Source: Tardiphaga sp051811025 (GTDB lineage: Bacteria; Pseudomonadota; Alphaproteobacteria; Rhizobiales; Xanthobacteraceae). Taken from it: DNA of 64,000 nt. Shown one piece after another: positions 15,865-24,097 of the stretch. The notes beneath the pieces were generated by a model. It did not search any database and had not been told where the DNA came from. It saw only the letters and a list, made by a program, of their open reading frames with translations. The stretch covers positions 310,001 to 374,000 of the forward strand of contig NZ_JBPWQE010000001.1 of the NCBI RefSeq assembly GCF_051811025.1, in the 5' to 3' direction. The translations under genes and the position numbers were made by a program. Numbering within the stretch: the first letter of the stretch is position 1; every line of letters begins with the position of its first letter.

Positions 15865-16065
15865 ATGCCTCATCGTGCCATGCCGTTCGGCAATGACAAT
15901 ATCCGCACCAGCCACTTGAAATGCGACCAGTGCAAGACGCGCACGTCCTTGCAGGGGATCGAACGATCCCAGGGTTTCGAGACCAGGCTGTTCGGCTGCG
16001 CCCATTGCGGTGCAGTCAAGACAATCCAGATAGGTGCACCCGACCCAATCGCGGTCTCGTCCTAG
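15865..16065 (+). CDS. Small zinc-ribbon protein
   Basis: 66 residues from the ATG at 15865, preceded by AAGAG; an upstream in-frame ATG at 15796 would add 23 residues with no family features. Two CxxC knuckles, HLKCDQCKTRT and LFGCAHCGAVKT, are 26 residues apart and make a probable treble-clef or rubredoxin-like zinc ribbon. Small proteins of this type recur in Bradyrhizobium-like genomes without an assigned function. The gene stands alone between the HtrA-like gene and the convergent copper locus. Confidence 0.6.
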   Translation: MPHRAMPFGNDNIRTSHLKCDQCKTRTSLQGIERSQGFETRLFGCAHCGAVKTIQIGAPDPIAVSS

Positions 16066-16112
16066 ACATCAGGCGCACCGCAACATGTGCGGTGCGCAGC
16101 ATCTCGACGCGA

Positions 16113-17075
16113 TCAGTGCGCGTGTCCGCCGCCGGCCGGTGCCGAGGCGCCAACGGCGTTGACGTCGAGTTCGATGTCCACCTTGCCGGCCTTCTCGAAC
16201 TGTAGCTGCACCTTCACCTTGTCGCCCTTGGCGAACGGCTTGGCGAGATCCATCAGCATCAGATGATAGCCGCCGGGCTCGAGCTTCACGGTGGCGCCGG
16301 GCTTGATCTCGAGCCCCTCATTGAGCGGGCGCATTTTCATCACGCCATCGGTCACGCTCATCTCATGCACCTCGATGCGGCTGCCGCCGGTGAATGTCCC
16401 GCCGAGCAGCTTGTCGCTGGTCTTGCCGCTGTTGGTGATGGTGAGATAGCCGCCGGCCACTTTGGCGCCGGGCGGTGTGGCGCGCGTCCAGGGCGTCATG
16501 ATCATCAAGTCGCCCGCATGGACCATGCCGGCCATCTGCGCCATTGCATCATGTGGTGATGCCGCGGCAAGGCGCACGGCCGGCGCCGGTGATTTCAGGC
16601 TGTGCGGATCCTGCCCCGCAGCCGGGATCTGCGCCCAGTCTTCCGAGCCCTGCTCGCAGCTCTGCAGTGTTGGCAGATACAGCGGTGCATCGGCCTTCAA
16701 TGCGGCAGGCAGGTAGGCCGAGAATACGAACTCGTCATAGAGGTCGTTGTCGAGTTTGCCGGTCCAGGTGATTTCCTTGACGCCTTCCGACGCCTTCATG
16801 CCGTGCATGAAATCGTAGGTTTGCGCATAGGCGCCTTTCTTTACTGCGATGGTCCAGCCCGGCTTCGCCATCGGCTTGACCGCGATCATGCCTTCCGGAA
16901 TCTGCACGGTGATCTTTGTCGTGGGCGAGGCGCCGCAGCCATGCGGTACGGCGAGCACCGCGCGATAGGAGCCGCCGACCGTGGCCGGGCCGCTCTGCAC
17001 GAAGACATGGGCATAAGCAGGCGATGTCACTGCGCCCAGCGCAGCGAGAAGCAACAGCATGGAGCGGTTGGTCAT
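16113..17075 (-). CDS. YcnI (DUF1775)-PCuAC fusion, periplasmic copper chaperone
   Basis: 320 residues from the ATG at 17075, with AAAGGACG upstream (the frame is open back to 17126). A signal peptide is cleaved near SPAYA-HVFVQSG, which leaves His as the first mature residue, as in copper-binding YcnI proteins. Residues 23-165 are the YcnI domain (ETWTG-type strand ITWTGKLDNDLYDEFVFSAY). Residues 205-300 are a PCuAC domain with the copper motif HEMSVTDGVMKM followed by GGYHLMLMDL, fitting H-x10-M...H-x-M. A His tail (GGGHAH) ends the protein. The two domains are usually separate proteins. Downstream of a TonB receptor and DUF2946 gene, it likely handles Cu(I)/Cu(II) for cuproenzymes. Confidence 0.9.
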   Translation of the reverse strand: MTNRSMLLLLAALGAVTSPAYAHVFVQSGPATVGGSYRAVLAVPHGCGASPTTKITVQIPEGMIAVKPMAKPGWTIAVKKGAYAQTYDFMHGMKASEGVKEITWTGKLDNDLYDEFVFSAYLPAALKADAPLYLPTLQSCEQGSEDWAQIPAAGQDPHSLKSPAPAVRLAAASPHDAMAQMAGMVHAGDLMIMTPWTRATPPGAKVAGGYLTITNSGKTSDKLLGGTFTGGSRIEVHEMSVTDGVMKMRPLNEGLEIKPGATVKLEPGGYHLMLMDLAKPFAKGDKVKVQLQFEKAGKVDIELDVNAVGASAPAGGGHAH

Positions 17076-17119
17076 GGAACGTCCTTTCGTGGATTGAAGC
17101 ATAGCGGAAATCGTCATCT

Positions 17120-19327
17120 TCACCACCTCGCCTTGACGCCGGCATAGATGGCGCGGCCGGTGCCGGGTTCGAACAGCGGTGACGTCGCCGTGGCCTGATT
17201 GAGAATGCTGGCGGAGGCGATGTGGCGGGTGTCGAGCACGTTACGTGCTTCGATATAGCCCGAGTAAGTGCCGCCATTGTCGACGCCGGCTTTCAGGCCG
17301 AGCAGCGCATAGGGCTCGGTCTTCAGCGTATTGGCGCTGTCGACATAGTAGGATTCCGGCACCCATTCGACATTGGGACCGAGATAGAAGCCGTTGGCGT
17401 GTTTGTAGAGCAGTTCCGCGCGCAGATAATGCCGCGGCGCGCCCGGCAGCAGGTTGTTGCCGAAAGTCGCGTCATTGTCGAAGCGGAAGTCGTTGAACGT
17501 ATAGGCCATGTTGAGCCAGAGCTTGTCCGGCTGCGGCGAGGCGTCGAACATGCCCTTGAAGACAGCGATGCCGAGACCGGCCTCGATGCCCTGATGGATC
17601 GTACGATCCGCATTGGTGACGTTGCAATTTCCGAAGGCGCTATAGATGCATTGCAATTCGTCGGTGATGTTGGCGCGGTAGCCAGTCAGCTCCCATGTCA
17701 GGTCCGGCCGTCGCCCGCGCGTGCCGATCTCATAGGTTGTGGCGCGCTGTGGCCGGATGCTGGTGAAGGGGATCGTCGGGATGCCCGGGCCGTTGGAGCT
17801 TTCGCCAAAGCTTGGCACTTCGGCGCTGCGTGAGACGTTCGCGTAAGCCTGCCAGGTCGGATCGATGTTCCACAGCAGTCCACCTTTCGGGCTCCACAGG
17901 TTGAATTCGGTCGAGCCCGATCCGTCGATACCATTGGGCTTCAAACGATCCTGTCTGTCGCGCGTCGCATAAAGGAATTGCGTGCCACCGATGACAGCGA
18001 CAGTCGGCAGGAAATAGAACGAATTTTCCGCGTAGACCGAGGTGTTCTTCGATCGATCGATGGACGAGAACGTCAACGCGCCCTTCTGTCCGGCGACATT
18101 GACATACTGGTTGTTGTCGATGCGGCCGTTGATGACATTCACGCCCGCGACAAACACGTTGCGATAGCCGCCAATATTGCGGTCGTCGGTCACTTTCGCG
18201 AAGCCGCCATAGTCCTGATAGCTGTAGTCCAGATACTGGAAGATCGGATGCATCAGGTGCCGGTCGACGGCGAAGGCGCCAAAGTCGATCGTGGTGTTGT
18301 CGAGCCGGATGGTGGTTTTGTTGGCAAGGCGCACGGTGTCGATGTTGCGCTGCTGGTCGCCGGTGAGGTTGCTGGCCGCCGCGGTGGTCGGCGAATTCAG
18401 CGCGCTGTCTTTGCTGACCGAGCCGGGAATGCGCTGCCGCACGCTGTTGGCATTGAGATAGAACCGCGTCTCGAAATCCGGCGAGAACTGGTAGCCGACA
18501 TTGCCGCTGACGCGCGTCGCCTCGCCGTAGCTGTGATCGCGGAAGCCATCGGCGGATTGCGTCGAGGCCGTGATGAAACCGTCCCACGGACCATTGGCGC
18601 CGCCGGTGTTGGCCTGCAGGCGACGGAAGCCGAAAGCGCCCATGTCGACCGACGCGCCATTTACGAATGGGTCGCGGCCGGTGGGCGTCACGAAATTGAT
18701 CGCGCCGCCGAGCGAATTGGCGCCAAAGCGCAATGCGTTGCCGCCCTTGAACACCTCGACATATTTATAGGCGGTCGGATCGATCTCCTGGAAATCGCCA
18801 TAGCCGTCGGCGGTGTTGATCGGGATGCCGTCCATATAGAGCTGCACGCCGCGCAGATGGAAATTGCGCGACAGGCTCGATCCGCGGATCGACAGGCGGG
18901 TATCGTCGCCCCATTTCGGCTGCGCGAACACGCCCGGCACATAATCGAGGATGTCCTTGATGGTGTTCGAGGGCGTCGATGTTCGCCACGCATCTGCGGT
19001 CACCAGCGCGACGCCGCCCGGCGTCTGCTGGATCTCGCGCAGCGCCTGCTGGGCTGTGAGCACGGTGAGGGCGCCCGGGACGCTCGGAGCCTGTGCGCCA
19101 GCAGGTGTTGGCGTTGCCGCAGGGCCGGTACGGGCCGCGCGGGCGTTCGGCGCAATTTGAGTTTGGCGCGGTTTGCGCGAGGCGACAGCGCGCTGCTGTG
19201 CGGGCGCATCGACGGTGACCGCCGGAAGCGAAGTGAAGGGGGCCGATTGGGCTGATGCCGCGCCTGAGATGAGCGTGGCCGCGGATGCGAGCAGGGCGCT
19301 GCGCAGCCGCATGGAAACGGATAGCAT
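17120..19327 (-). CDS. TonB-dependent outer-membrane receptor, probably for copper
   Basis: 735 residues with a Sec signal (LISGAASAQSAP). The plug domain includes VPGVFAQPKWGDDTRLSIRG and FQEIDPTAYKYVEVFKGGNA. The barrel follows, with repeated aromatic strands, and the chain ends in YAGVKARW, the C-terminal aromatic expected for outer-membrane insertion. It resembles iron-siderophore receptors, but its neighbours are a YcnI-PCuAC chaperone (45 bp downstream) and a DUF2946 protein (upstream). This combination points to copper or a copper chelate. A Ser/Ala/Pro-rich stretch of about 70 residues separates the signal from the plug. Confidence 0.9.
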   Translation of the reverse strand: MLSVSMRLRSALLASAATLISGAASAQSAPFTSLPAVTVDAPAQQRAVASRKPRQTQIAPNARAARTGPAATPTPAGAQAPSVPGALTVLTAQQALREIQQTPGGVALVTADAWRTSTPSNTIKDILDYVPGVFAQPKWGDDTRLSIRGSSLSRNFHLRGVQLYMDGIPINTADGYGDFQEIDPTAYKYVEVFKGGNALRFGANSLGGAINFVTPTGRDPFVNGASVDMGAFGFRRLQANTGGANGPWDGFITASTQSADGFRDHSYGEATRVSGNVGYQFSPDFETRFYLNANSVRQRIPGSVSKDSALNSPTTAAASNLTGDQQRNIDTVRLANKTTIRLDNTTIDFGAFAVDRHLMHPIFQYLDYSYQDYGGFAKVTDDRNIGGYRNVFVAGVNVINGRIDNNQYVNVAGQKGALTFSSIDRSKNTSVYAENSFYFLPTVAVIGGTQFLYATRDRQDRLKPNGIDGSGSTEFNLWSPKGGLLWNIDPTWQAYANVSRSAEVPSFGESSNGPGIPTIPFTSIRPQRATTYEIGTRGRRPDLTWELTGYRANITDELQCIYSAFGNCNVTNADRTIHQGIEAGLGIAVFKGMFDASPQPDKLWLNMAYTFNDFRFDNDATFGNNLLPGAPRHYLRAELLYKHANGFYLGPNVEWVPESYYVDSANTLKTEPYALLGLKAGVDNGGTYSGYIEARNVLDTRHIASASILNQATATSPLFEPGTGRAIYAGVKARW

Positions 19328-19397
19328 GGGGAAAACTCCACCGGGATTGAACTGAGCAACGCGCGCGTTGATGCGCGGCGTCTGACGGCGTGGAACG

Positions 19398-19781
19398 TCA
19401 GCTCAGGCGCGGTGGCGCGCGGGCCCGGTGGTCGGAGGTTGCGGCTTCCGCGATGATGCGATCATCGAGGGCAGCCACGGGAACGATCGCGATGGCGATG
19501 CGTGAGACGAGGAAAGTCGCGGAGGCAGGCGGGGCCCCCGGCGCATGGGTGCCGACGCAGACCGGGCAATGCACCGCAGGAGCGCCAGTGGTCTTGCCGG
19601 CGTCGTCCGGGGATGCGGCAAGGTCGGGATGGGTGAGGCAGAGCTCGAAGCCTGCGGCCTGCGCGGTCGGCGAGATCGCGGCGAGCAACAGGCTGGAGAG
19701 CACGACATTGAGCACAAGCGCATAGGCAGCGGCCAAAGATGCCACGGCCCCAAACCAGCGTTTGCGCGAAACATGTGTCAC
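19398..19781 (-). CDS. DUF2946 family membrane-anchored metal-binding protein
   Basis: 127 residues. A hydrophobic N-terminal helix (residues 13-40) is followed by a Cys/His cluster, FELCLTHPD and then APAVHCPVCVGTH, the hallmark of DUF2946 (PF11162). Proteins of this family are commonly encoded with copper receptors and PCuAC chaperones and probably bind copper in the periplasm; that role is inferred from context. It is the first gene of the minus-strand cluster that continues into the TonB receptor, 70 bp downstream. Confidence 0.82.
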   Translation of the reverse strand: MTHVSRKRWFGAVASLAAAYALVLNVVLSSLLLAAISPTAQAAGFELCLTHPDLAASPDDAGKTTGAPAVHCPVCVGTHAPGAPPASATFLVSRIAIAIVPVAALDDRIIAEAATSDHRARAPPRLS

Positions 19782-19859
19782 AGGAACGATCCTCGCCTCC
19801 CGATTAACACGGGGGCGGAACCTGTCAAAGCCGTTCGTGACCGGATCCGTTGATCCAGG

Positions 19860-20747
19860 TCAGAGAACCACGATGCCGGAATGTTTGGCCTTGTCGTCGG
19901 GTTCGACATGGATGGTGATCAGAGCCTCGCCGATCTCCTGGCGGATCGCGGTCTCGAGCTTGTCGCAAATGTCGTGCGCGGCGCTCACGGTGGTCGATCC
20001 TGCCACCACCAGATGGAAATCGATAAAGGTCATGCTGCCGGCGCGGCGGGTGCGCAGGTCATGGGCCTCGATGGCGCCGTCGGCATGGGCCGATATGGTC
20101 TGCTTGATGCTCGCGAGCATGGCTGGCGGGATGGCCTCATCCATCAATCCGCTGAGCGACTCCTTCATCAGGCCCCAACCGGCCCACAGGATGTTGAGCG
20201 CGACCAGCGCCGCAAGGATTGGGTCGAGAATCGCGATCCCCGACAGTGCGGCTACTCCGACGCCGCCGAGAACGCCGATCGAAGAATACACGTCGGACAA
20301 TAAATGGCGGCCGTCTGCTATGAGGGCGGGCGAGCGGTGGATGCGACCCTGCCTGATCAGCACCCATGCCCAACCGGCATTGATGATGCTCGCCGCTGCG
20401 TTGACGAGCAGCCCGACCCAGGGCGCTTCGACGAGTCGCGGCGTCAGATAGCCTTGATAAGCTTCACGCAGGATCAGGATCGCGGCGAGCACGATCAGCA
20501 CGCCTTCGAGCACGGCCGAAAAATATTCAACCTTATGATGACCGTAGGGATGATCGTCGTCAGCCGGTTTCGCGCTCAGCGTGGTCGCAAGCAAAACGAC
20601 GATGGCCGTCACAACATTGACGATGCTTTCAATCGCGTCGGACAGCAGTGCGACGCTGCCGGTCAGATGATAGGCGGCGTATTTCATACCGAGGACCAGC
20701 AGGCCAACGGCAATGCTGCCTTGCGCAAGACTGCGAACGCTTGTCAT
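19860..20747 (-). CDS. Cation diffusion facilitator (CDF) metal exporter
   Basis: 295 residues. Six hydrophobic helices include the transport-site segments LLSDAIESIVNVVTA in helix 2 and ADGRHLLSDVYSS in helix 5, the latter giving the HxxxD pair. DDDHPYGHHKVEYF is the His-containing loop after helix 2. The cytoplasmic C-terminal ferredoxin-like domain spans residues 205-290 (AHDLRTRRAGSMTFIDFHLV). CDFs export Zn, Fe, Co or Mn by proton antiport. The helix-2 site reads D-A-I-E-S rather than the D-x3-D of FieF, so the metal cannot be assigned with confidence. It lies beside the copper locus but is separated from it by 78 bp. Confidence 0.9.
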   Translation of the reverse strand: MTSVRSLAQGSIAVGLLVLGMKYAAYHLTGSVALLSDAIESIVNVVTAIVVLLATTLSAKPADDDHPYGHHKVEYFSAVLEGVLIVLAAILILREAYQGYLTPRLVEAPWVGLLVNAAASIINAGWAWVLIRQGRIHRSPALIADGRHLLSDVYSSIGVLGGVGVAALSGIAILDPILAALVALNILWAGWGLMKESLSGLMDEAIPPAMLASIKQTISAHADGAIEAHDLRTRRAGSMTFIDFHLVVAGSTTVSAAHDICDKLETAIRQEIGEALITIHVEPDDKAKHSGIVVL

Positions 20748-21310
20748 CTGAAAATCTCGTTGGGGTAACGCGAAGTCTCACGCGGCTGTGTGCTCTAATA
20801 TGCCGGTTACAACGATGCAAGCCGTGAAATCCAGCTGCAAGTGCTTCGCATTACAATGCGCGTGTACTTCATCGGGCAGGTCGTCCCGCCAACGGACATC
20901 ATATCGATCTCGTCATGCGCGTGGCGTTCGTAGCGACCGTCTGCGCATTGATAGTTGTGGGACCACATCGTGCTGAATCGCGTTGCCATGGCGCGGTCCT
21001 CAATGTCGCCGGTCTCAACGAGGCTGGCGAGACCCATGGTGGAGCGCTTCGGCACGCGTCGGCTGGCATCGTCGCTGCGGTTCCGTGGCCAGGATCGTGC
21101 TGCGCGCTGGCTGACCCTCAGAGGTGATTGATCAACCTGAGGTTATTCGTGAGCCTGCGCGGCTGTGGCGCGATCACCACAGCGACGCGCAAAGTGCATC
21201 GCAGAGCTGTTCCATGAGCCAAATGACACGCTGTTGAGCCTGATTTGATCGCTCAGCCCTGTATGAGGTGCGGGTCGTCCGCGTTGGGCGCGTTGCAGTA
21301 AGGGTTGGGA
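20748..21310. other. 563-base stretch without a convincing gene
   Basis: Between the divergent CDF and L,D-transpeptidase genes. It holds one doubtful minus-strand ORF (20807-20989) and a few chance plus-strand frames. No transposase fragment, tRNA or strong terminator is seen. The last 60 bases presumably hold the transpeptidase promoter. Confidence 0.6.
20807..20989 (-). CDS. Doubtful small ORF, about 60 residues
   Basis: Starting at an ATG at 20989 the product begins MATRFSTMWSHNYQCADGRY and contains DMMSVGGTTCPMKYTRIV. The amino-acid composition (Gly, Thr, Cys, Trp, Tyr) looks more protein-like than usual antisense frames. There is no Shine-Dalgarno that I trust and no family I recognise, so it is listed mainly so that it can be tested for conservation. 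Confidence 0.25.
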   Translation of the reverse strand: MATRFSTMWSHNYQCADGRYERHAHDEIDMMSVGGTTCPMKYTRIVMRSTCSWISRLASL

Positions 21311-21985
21311 ATGACAGGTTTCGGTGGATCACGCGGGCTGCGCCTTCTGGCGCTTTTGATGTTGCCCGCTGTGCTGGCAGGATGTGCAAGCAGCGGTGGG
21401 ATGATGTCATCCACCGGCTTTGGTGGTCCGTCCGCCAGCTATGCCGAGTTGAATGACGGCGGGCACACGCTGCCGGCCATCGACGTCTCCGCAATCGATT
21501 CGGCGATGCTGCGTCAGCGCGTCGCCTACCGCACCAAGGAGCCCGTCGGCACCATCGTGGTCGATACGGCCGCGCGTCATCTCTATCTCGTGGAAGGCGA
21601 CGGCAAGGCGATGCGCTACGGCATCGGCGTCGGCAAGGCCGGCCTCGCTTTTGCCGGCGCTGCCGTGATCAAGCGCAAGGCCGAGTGGCCGCATTGGACC
21701 CCGACGGAAAACATGATGAACCGCGAACCCGCGCGCTATCGCAAGATGGCGGGCGGCATGGAGGGCGGCATCGATAATCCGCTCGGGCCGCGTGCGATGT
21801 ATCTCTATCAGGGCGACCGCGACACCATGTTCCGCATCCATGGCACCACCGAGCCCGAGACCATTGGCCACGCGGTGTCCAGCGGCTGCATCCGGCTGAT
21901 GAACCAGGACATCGTCGATCTTTATAGCCGCGTGAAGATCGGCAGCCGCGTGGTGGTGATCCAGAGCGGCCGCGCCGAGTCCTGA
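21311..21985 (+). CDS. L,D-transpeptidase (YkuD) lipoprotein
   Basis: 224 residues from the ATG at 21311, just after AAGGGTTGGGA. A lipoprotein signal ends in LPAVLAGC, so Cys is lipidated and the enzyme is anchored in the envelope. The YkuD domain spans residues 75-220 and ends in the catalytic block RIHGTTEPETIGHAVSSGCI followed by RL, which contains the His and the SxGCxR nucleophile Cys. Such enzymes make 3-3 crosslinks or attach outer-membrane proteins to peptidoglycan, as is frequent in Rhizobiales. It is a single-gene unit closed by a hairpin at 22011-22040. Confidence 0.93.
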   Translation: MTGFGGSRGLRLLALLMLPAVLAGCASSGGMMSSTGFGGPSASYAELNDGGHTLPAIDVSAIDSAMLRQRVAYRTKEPVGTIVVDTAARHLYLVEGDGKAMRYGIGVGKAGLAFAGAAVIKRKAEWPHWTPTENMMNREPARYRKMAGGMEGGIDNPLGPRAMYLYQGDRDTMFRIHGTTEPETIGHAVSSGCIRLMNQDIVDLYSRVKIGSRVVVIQSGRAES

Positions 21986-22010
21986 GGCGCGCCTTCGACC
22001 GAGAATTCAA

Positions 22011-22040
22011 AACGCCGGGTGTCCTCTGATACCCGGCGTT
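22011..22040 (+). terminator. Hairpin terminator after the L,D-transpeptidase gene
   Basis: Perfect ten-base arms aacgccgggt (22011-22020) and acccggcgtt (22031-22040) around a ten-base loop, 26 bases after the stop. Only a weak T content follows, so termination may be partial or factor-assisted. Confidence 0.6.
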
Positions 22041-22148
22041 GCGTTCGGCGCCGCAAATTTTGCCGTAGCCGGTTTCGTTGCACCGCCTTATGGTGCATTT
22101 TACATTGAATACATCTTTTGATTGTTTCTGAGCGACCGTGAGGCCCAG

Positions 22149-23210
22149 ATGTCTTTCCGCGAAGATAACAGTGCATATGAGGACTGGCTGCGCGACCAGT
22201 GCGACGTCGTGGAAAAGGATCTCAAGCTCAAGCACAGGCTGATGCGCGAGGACTCCTTTGTCTTTTTGCGTGGCACGTATTTTCGGTGGGCAAAGAAGAT
22301 CGAAGAACTCTGCGCGATTTTATGTGACGCGCCGCATGTCCTGTGCGTCGGAGACGTGCATCTCGAGAATTACGGCACCTGGCGCGATGCCGAAGGGCGT
22401 CTCGTATGGGGCATCAACGATTTCGATGAGGCGGCGAAGATGCCGTATCTGTTCGATCTCGTTCGTCTTGCGACCAGCGCGCAGCTCGCGCCGGGCATGA
22501 AGCTTGGGCGAGCGACGATCTCGCGTGCCATTCTCGCCGGCTACCGCAAAGGCCTTACCGATCCGCATCCGGCACTCTTGGATCAACGCGAATTCTGGAT
22601 GCGGCCCTATGCCGTTCGCGCACGCAAGAAGCCGGCAAAATTCTGGAACGAGGTGAAGAAGTATCCGACCGCCAAGCCGCCTGCAAAGGTCGTCAAGGCA
22701 CTGAAAAGGTCGCTAAAGGGCGCAACGATCGAGAGATTTGGCAGCCGTGTCGCGGGCACCGGCGGCCTCGGACGGCCACGATACGTGGCCGTCGCCACTG
22801 CAGAAGGCGGCTTCTGCCTGAGGGAGGCAAAGGCGCTCGTCCCTTCGGCCTGGCTGTGGGCGCATGGGTCAAAATCCGGAGTCTCGCATCTTCACGCTCT
22901 GGCGTTTGGACGCTATCGCGCGCCGGATCCGTTTCTGGCCATTGACGGCAAGTTCGTGATCCGCCGGCTTGCACCGGACTCCCGCAAGATTGAACTTGGC
23001 AAGAGTCCGGGCGCTGAGCTGGCCAAACTGACCACGCAGCTATTGAACGCGATGGGGCAGGACCTCGCTGCCATTCATGTCGCGGGCAAGATCGGCGCAA
23101 GGGCTTTGCGCGCCGATCTCAAGAAGCGCCCTCCGGGATGGCTCGGCAGGGCCGCTGAGACCATGTCAGAACTGGTCGAAAGCGACTACCGCGCCTGGAA
23201 GAAGAAATAG
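22149..23210 (+). CDS. DUF2252 family protein (kinase-like fold)
   Basis: 353 residues from the ATG at 22149; a TTG at 22122 in frame is less likely. The family motifs FLRGTYFRWAKK, VLCVGDVHLENYGTW and INDFDEAAKMPYLFDLVRL recall the HxDxxxxN and D-F-D segments of aminoglycoside-phosphotransferase-like kinases. DUF2252 proteins have no confirmed substrate. The C-terminal LGRAAETMSELVESDYRAWK helix is typical of the family. It is isolated between the transpeptidase and a convergent SDR gene. Confidence 0.85.
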   Translation: MSFREDNSAYEDWLRDQCDVVEKDLKLKHRLMREDSFVFLRGTYFRWAKKIEELCAILCDAPHVLCVGDVHLENYGTWRDAEGRLVWGINDFDEAAKMPYLFDLVRLATSAQLAPGMKLGRATISRAILAGYRKGLTDPHPALLDQREFWMRPYAVRARKKPAKFWNEVKKYPTAKPPAKVVKALKRSLKGATIERFGSRVAGTGGLGRPRYVAVATAEGGFCLREAKALVPSAWLWAHGSKSGVSHLHALAFGRYRAPDPFLAIDGKFVIRRLAPDSRKIELGKSPGAELAKLTTQLLNAMGQDLAAIHVAGKIGARALRADLKKRPPGWLGRAAETMSELVESDYRAWKKK

Positions 23211-23231
23211 AGCACGGCAGTCGCTCTAATC

Positions 23232-23972
23232 TCACACAAGCCCGCCATTGGCGCGCAGCACCTGGGCGTTGATCCAGCCGCCTTCAGGGCCGACCAGGAA
23301 GGCAACGGCATTGGCGATGTCTTCGGGTGTGCCGAGACGCTCCATTGGCGTCGCCTTGGCGAAACGCTCGATCAGTTCCGGTGACTTGCCATTTAGGAAC
23401 AGGTCGGTTGCGGTCGGGCCGGGTGCGATGGCGTTTACGGTGATCGAGCGGCCACGCATTTCCTTGGCCATGATACCCGTCATGGTTTCGACCGCAGCCT
23501 TGGTGGCGGCATAGATGCCGTAGCTCTCAAGCTTGGTGCCAACGACGCCAGTGGAGAAGTTCACGACCCTGCCGCCATCGCGCAGCCGCTTTGCGGCTTC
23601 GCGCATGGTGTTGAACGTGCCTTTCAGATTGACCGCGATCTGCTGGTCGAAGGACGCATCATCGGCATTGGCGAATGTGGCGAGCTTCATGATGCCGGCA
23701 TTGTTGATCAGCACGTCGATGCCGCCAAAGGCGGTCTCGGCTGCATCGAACATTCCGCGCACGGCGGCGGGATCGCTGACGTCCGCCTTGGCGGTGAGCG
23801 CGCGGCCGCCGGCCGCCTCGATCTTTTGCGCGATGGCTTCGGCCGGCGCGGCACTCCCGGAGTAATTGACGATCACCGTGAAGCCGTCGCGGCCCAGCCG
23901 CTCGGCGATGGCTGCGCCGATGCCGCGGGACGCCCCCGTGACGATAGCTACCTTGCTGGATGGGTTGGTCAT
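23232..23972 (-). CDS. SDR family NAD(P)-dependent oxidoreductase
   Basis: 246 residues, a classical short-chain dehydrogenase. It shows VTGASRGIGAAIAERLG (TGxxxGIG dinucleotide loop), INNAGI (NNAG), and the catalytic Ser plus YGIYAATKAAVETM (YxxxK). The closest broad type is a 3-oxoacyl-ACP-reductase-like SDR, substrate unknown. It is divergent from a LysR regulator 125 bp away, which probably controls it in response to the SDR's substrate or a related stress. A palindrome lies in the shared gap. Confidence 0.92.
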   Translation of the reverse strand: MTNPSSKVAIVTGASRGIGAAIAERLGRDGFTVIVNYSGSAAPAEAIAQKIEAAGGRALTAKADVSDPAAVRGMFDAAETAFGGIDVLINNAGIMKLATFANADDASFDQQIAVNLKGTFNTMREAAKRLRDGGRVVNFSTGVVGTKLESYGIYAATKAAVETMTGIMAKEMRGRSITVNAIAPGPTATDLFLNGKSPELIERFAKATPMERLGTPEDIANAVAFLVGPEGGWINAQVLRANGGLV

Positions 23973-24047
23973 TTCGCTTCTCCTCGTTGGGGCGGCCGAC
24001 TGGCAGAGCCGTTCTGATGAGGGAAATCTAGATCGTTTTATTTTTCG

Positions 24048-24064
24048 GATAATGATACATTATC
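24048..24064. promoter_or_regulatory. LysR-type operator candidate between SDR and LysR genes
   Basis: Arms gataatg (24048-24054) and cattatc (24058-24064) are exact inverted repeats around ata. This contains a T-n11-A box of LysR type (ataatg...cattat), 34 bases before the LysR ATG and 76 bases from the SDR start. Confidence 0.55.
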
Positions 24065-24097
24065 TGGCATCACAATTCGGATTTAACGAACAAAGGC

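Noticed and set aside
17978..19255. 425-residue plus-strand frame opposite the TonB receptor gene
   Set aside because: Antisense to a complete TonB receptor with signal, plug and barrel; no motif in the frame.
20915..21127. Plus-strand frame with a hydrophobic start (MRVAFVATVCALIVVG)
   Set aside because: The signal-like start is short, the remainder has no protein-like pattern, and no ribosome-binding site is seen.
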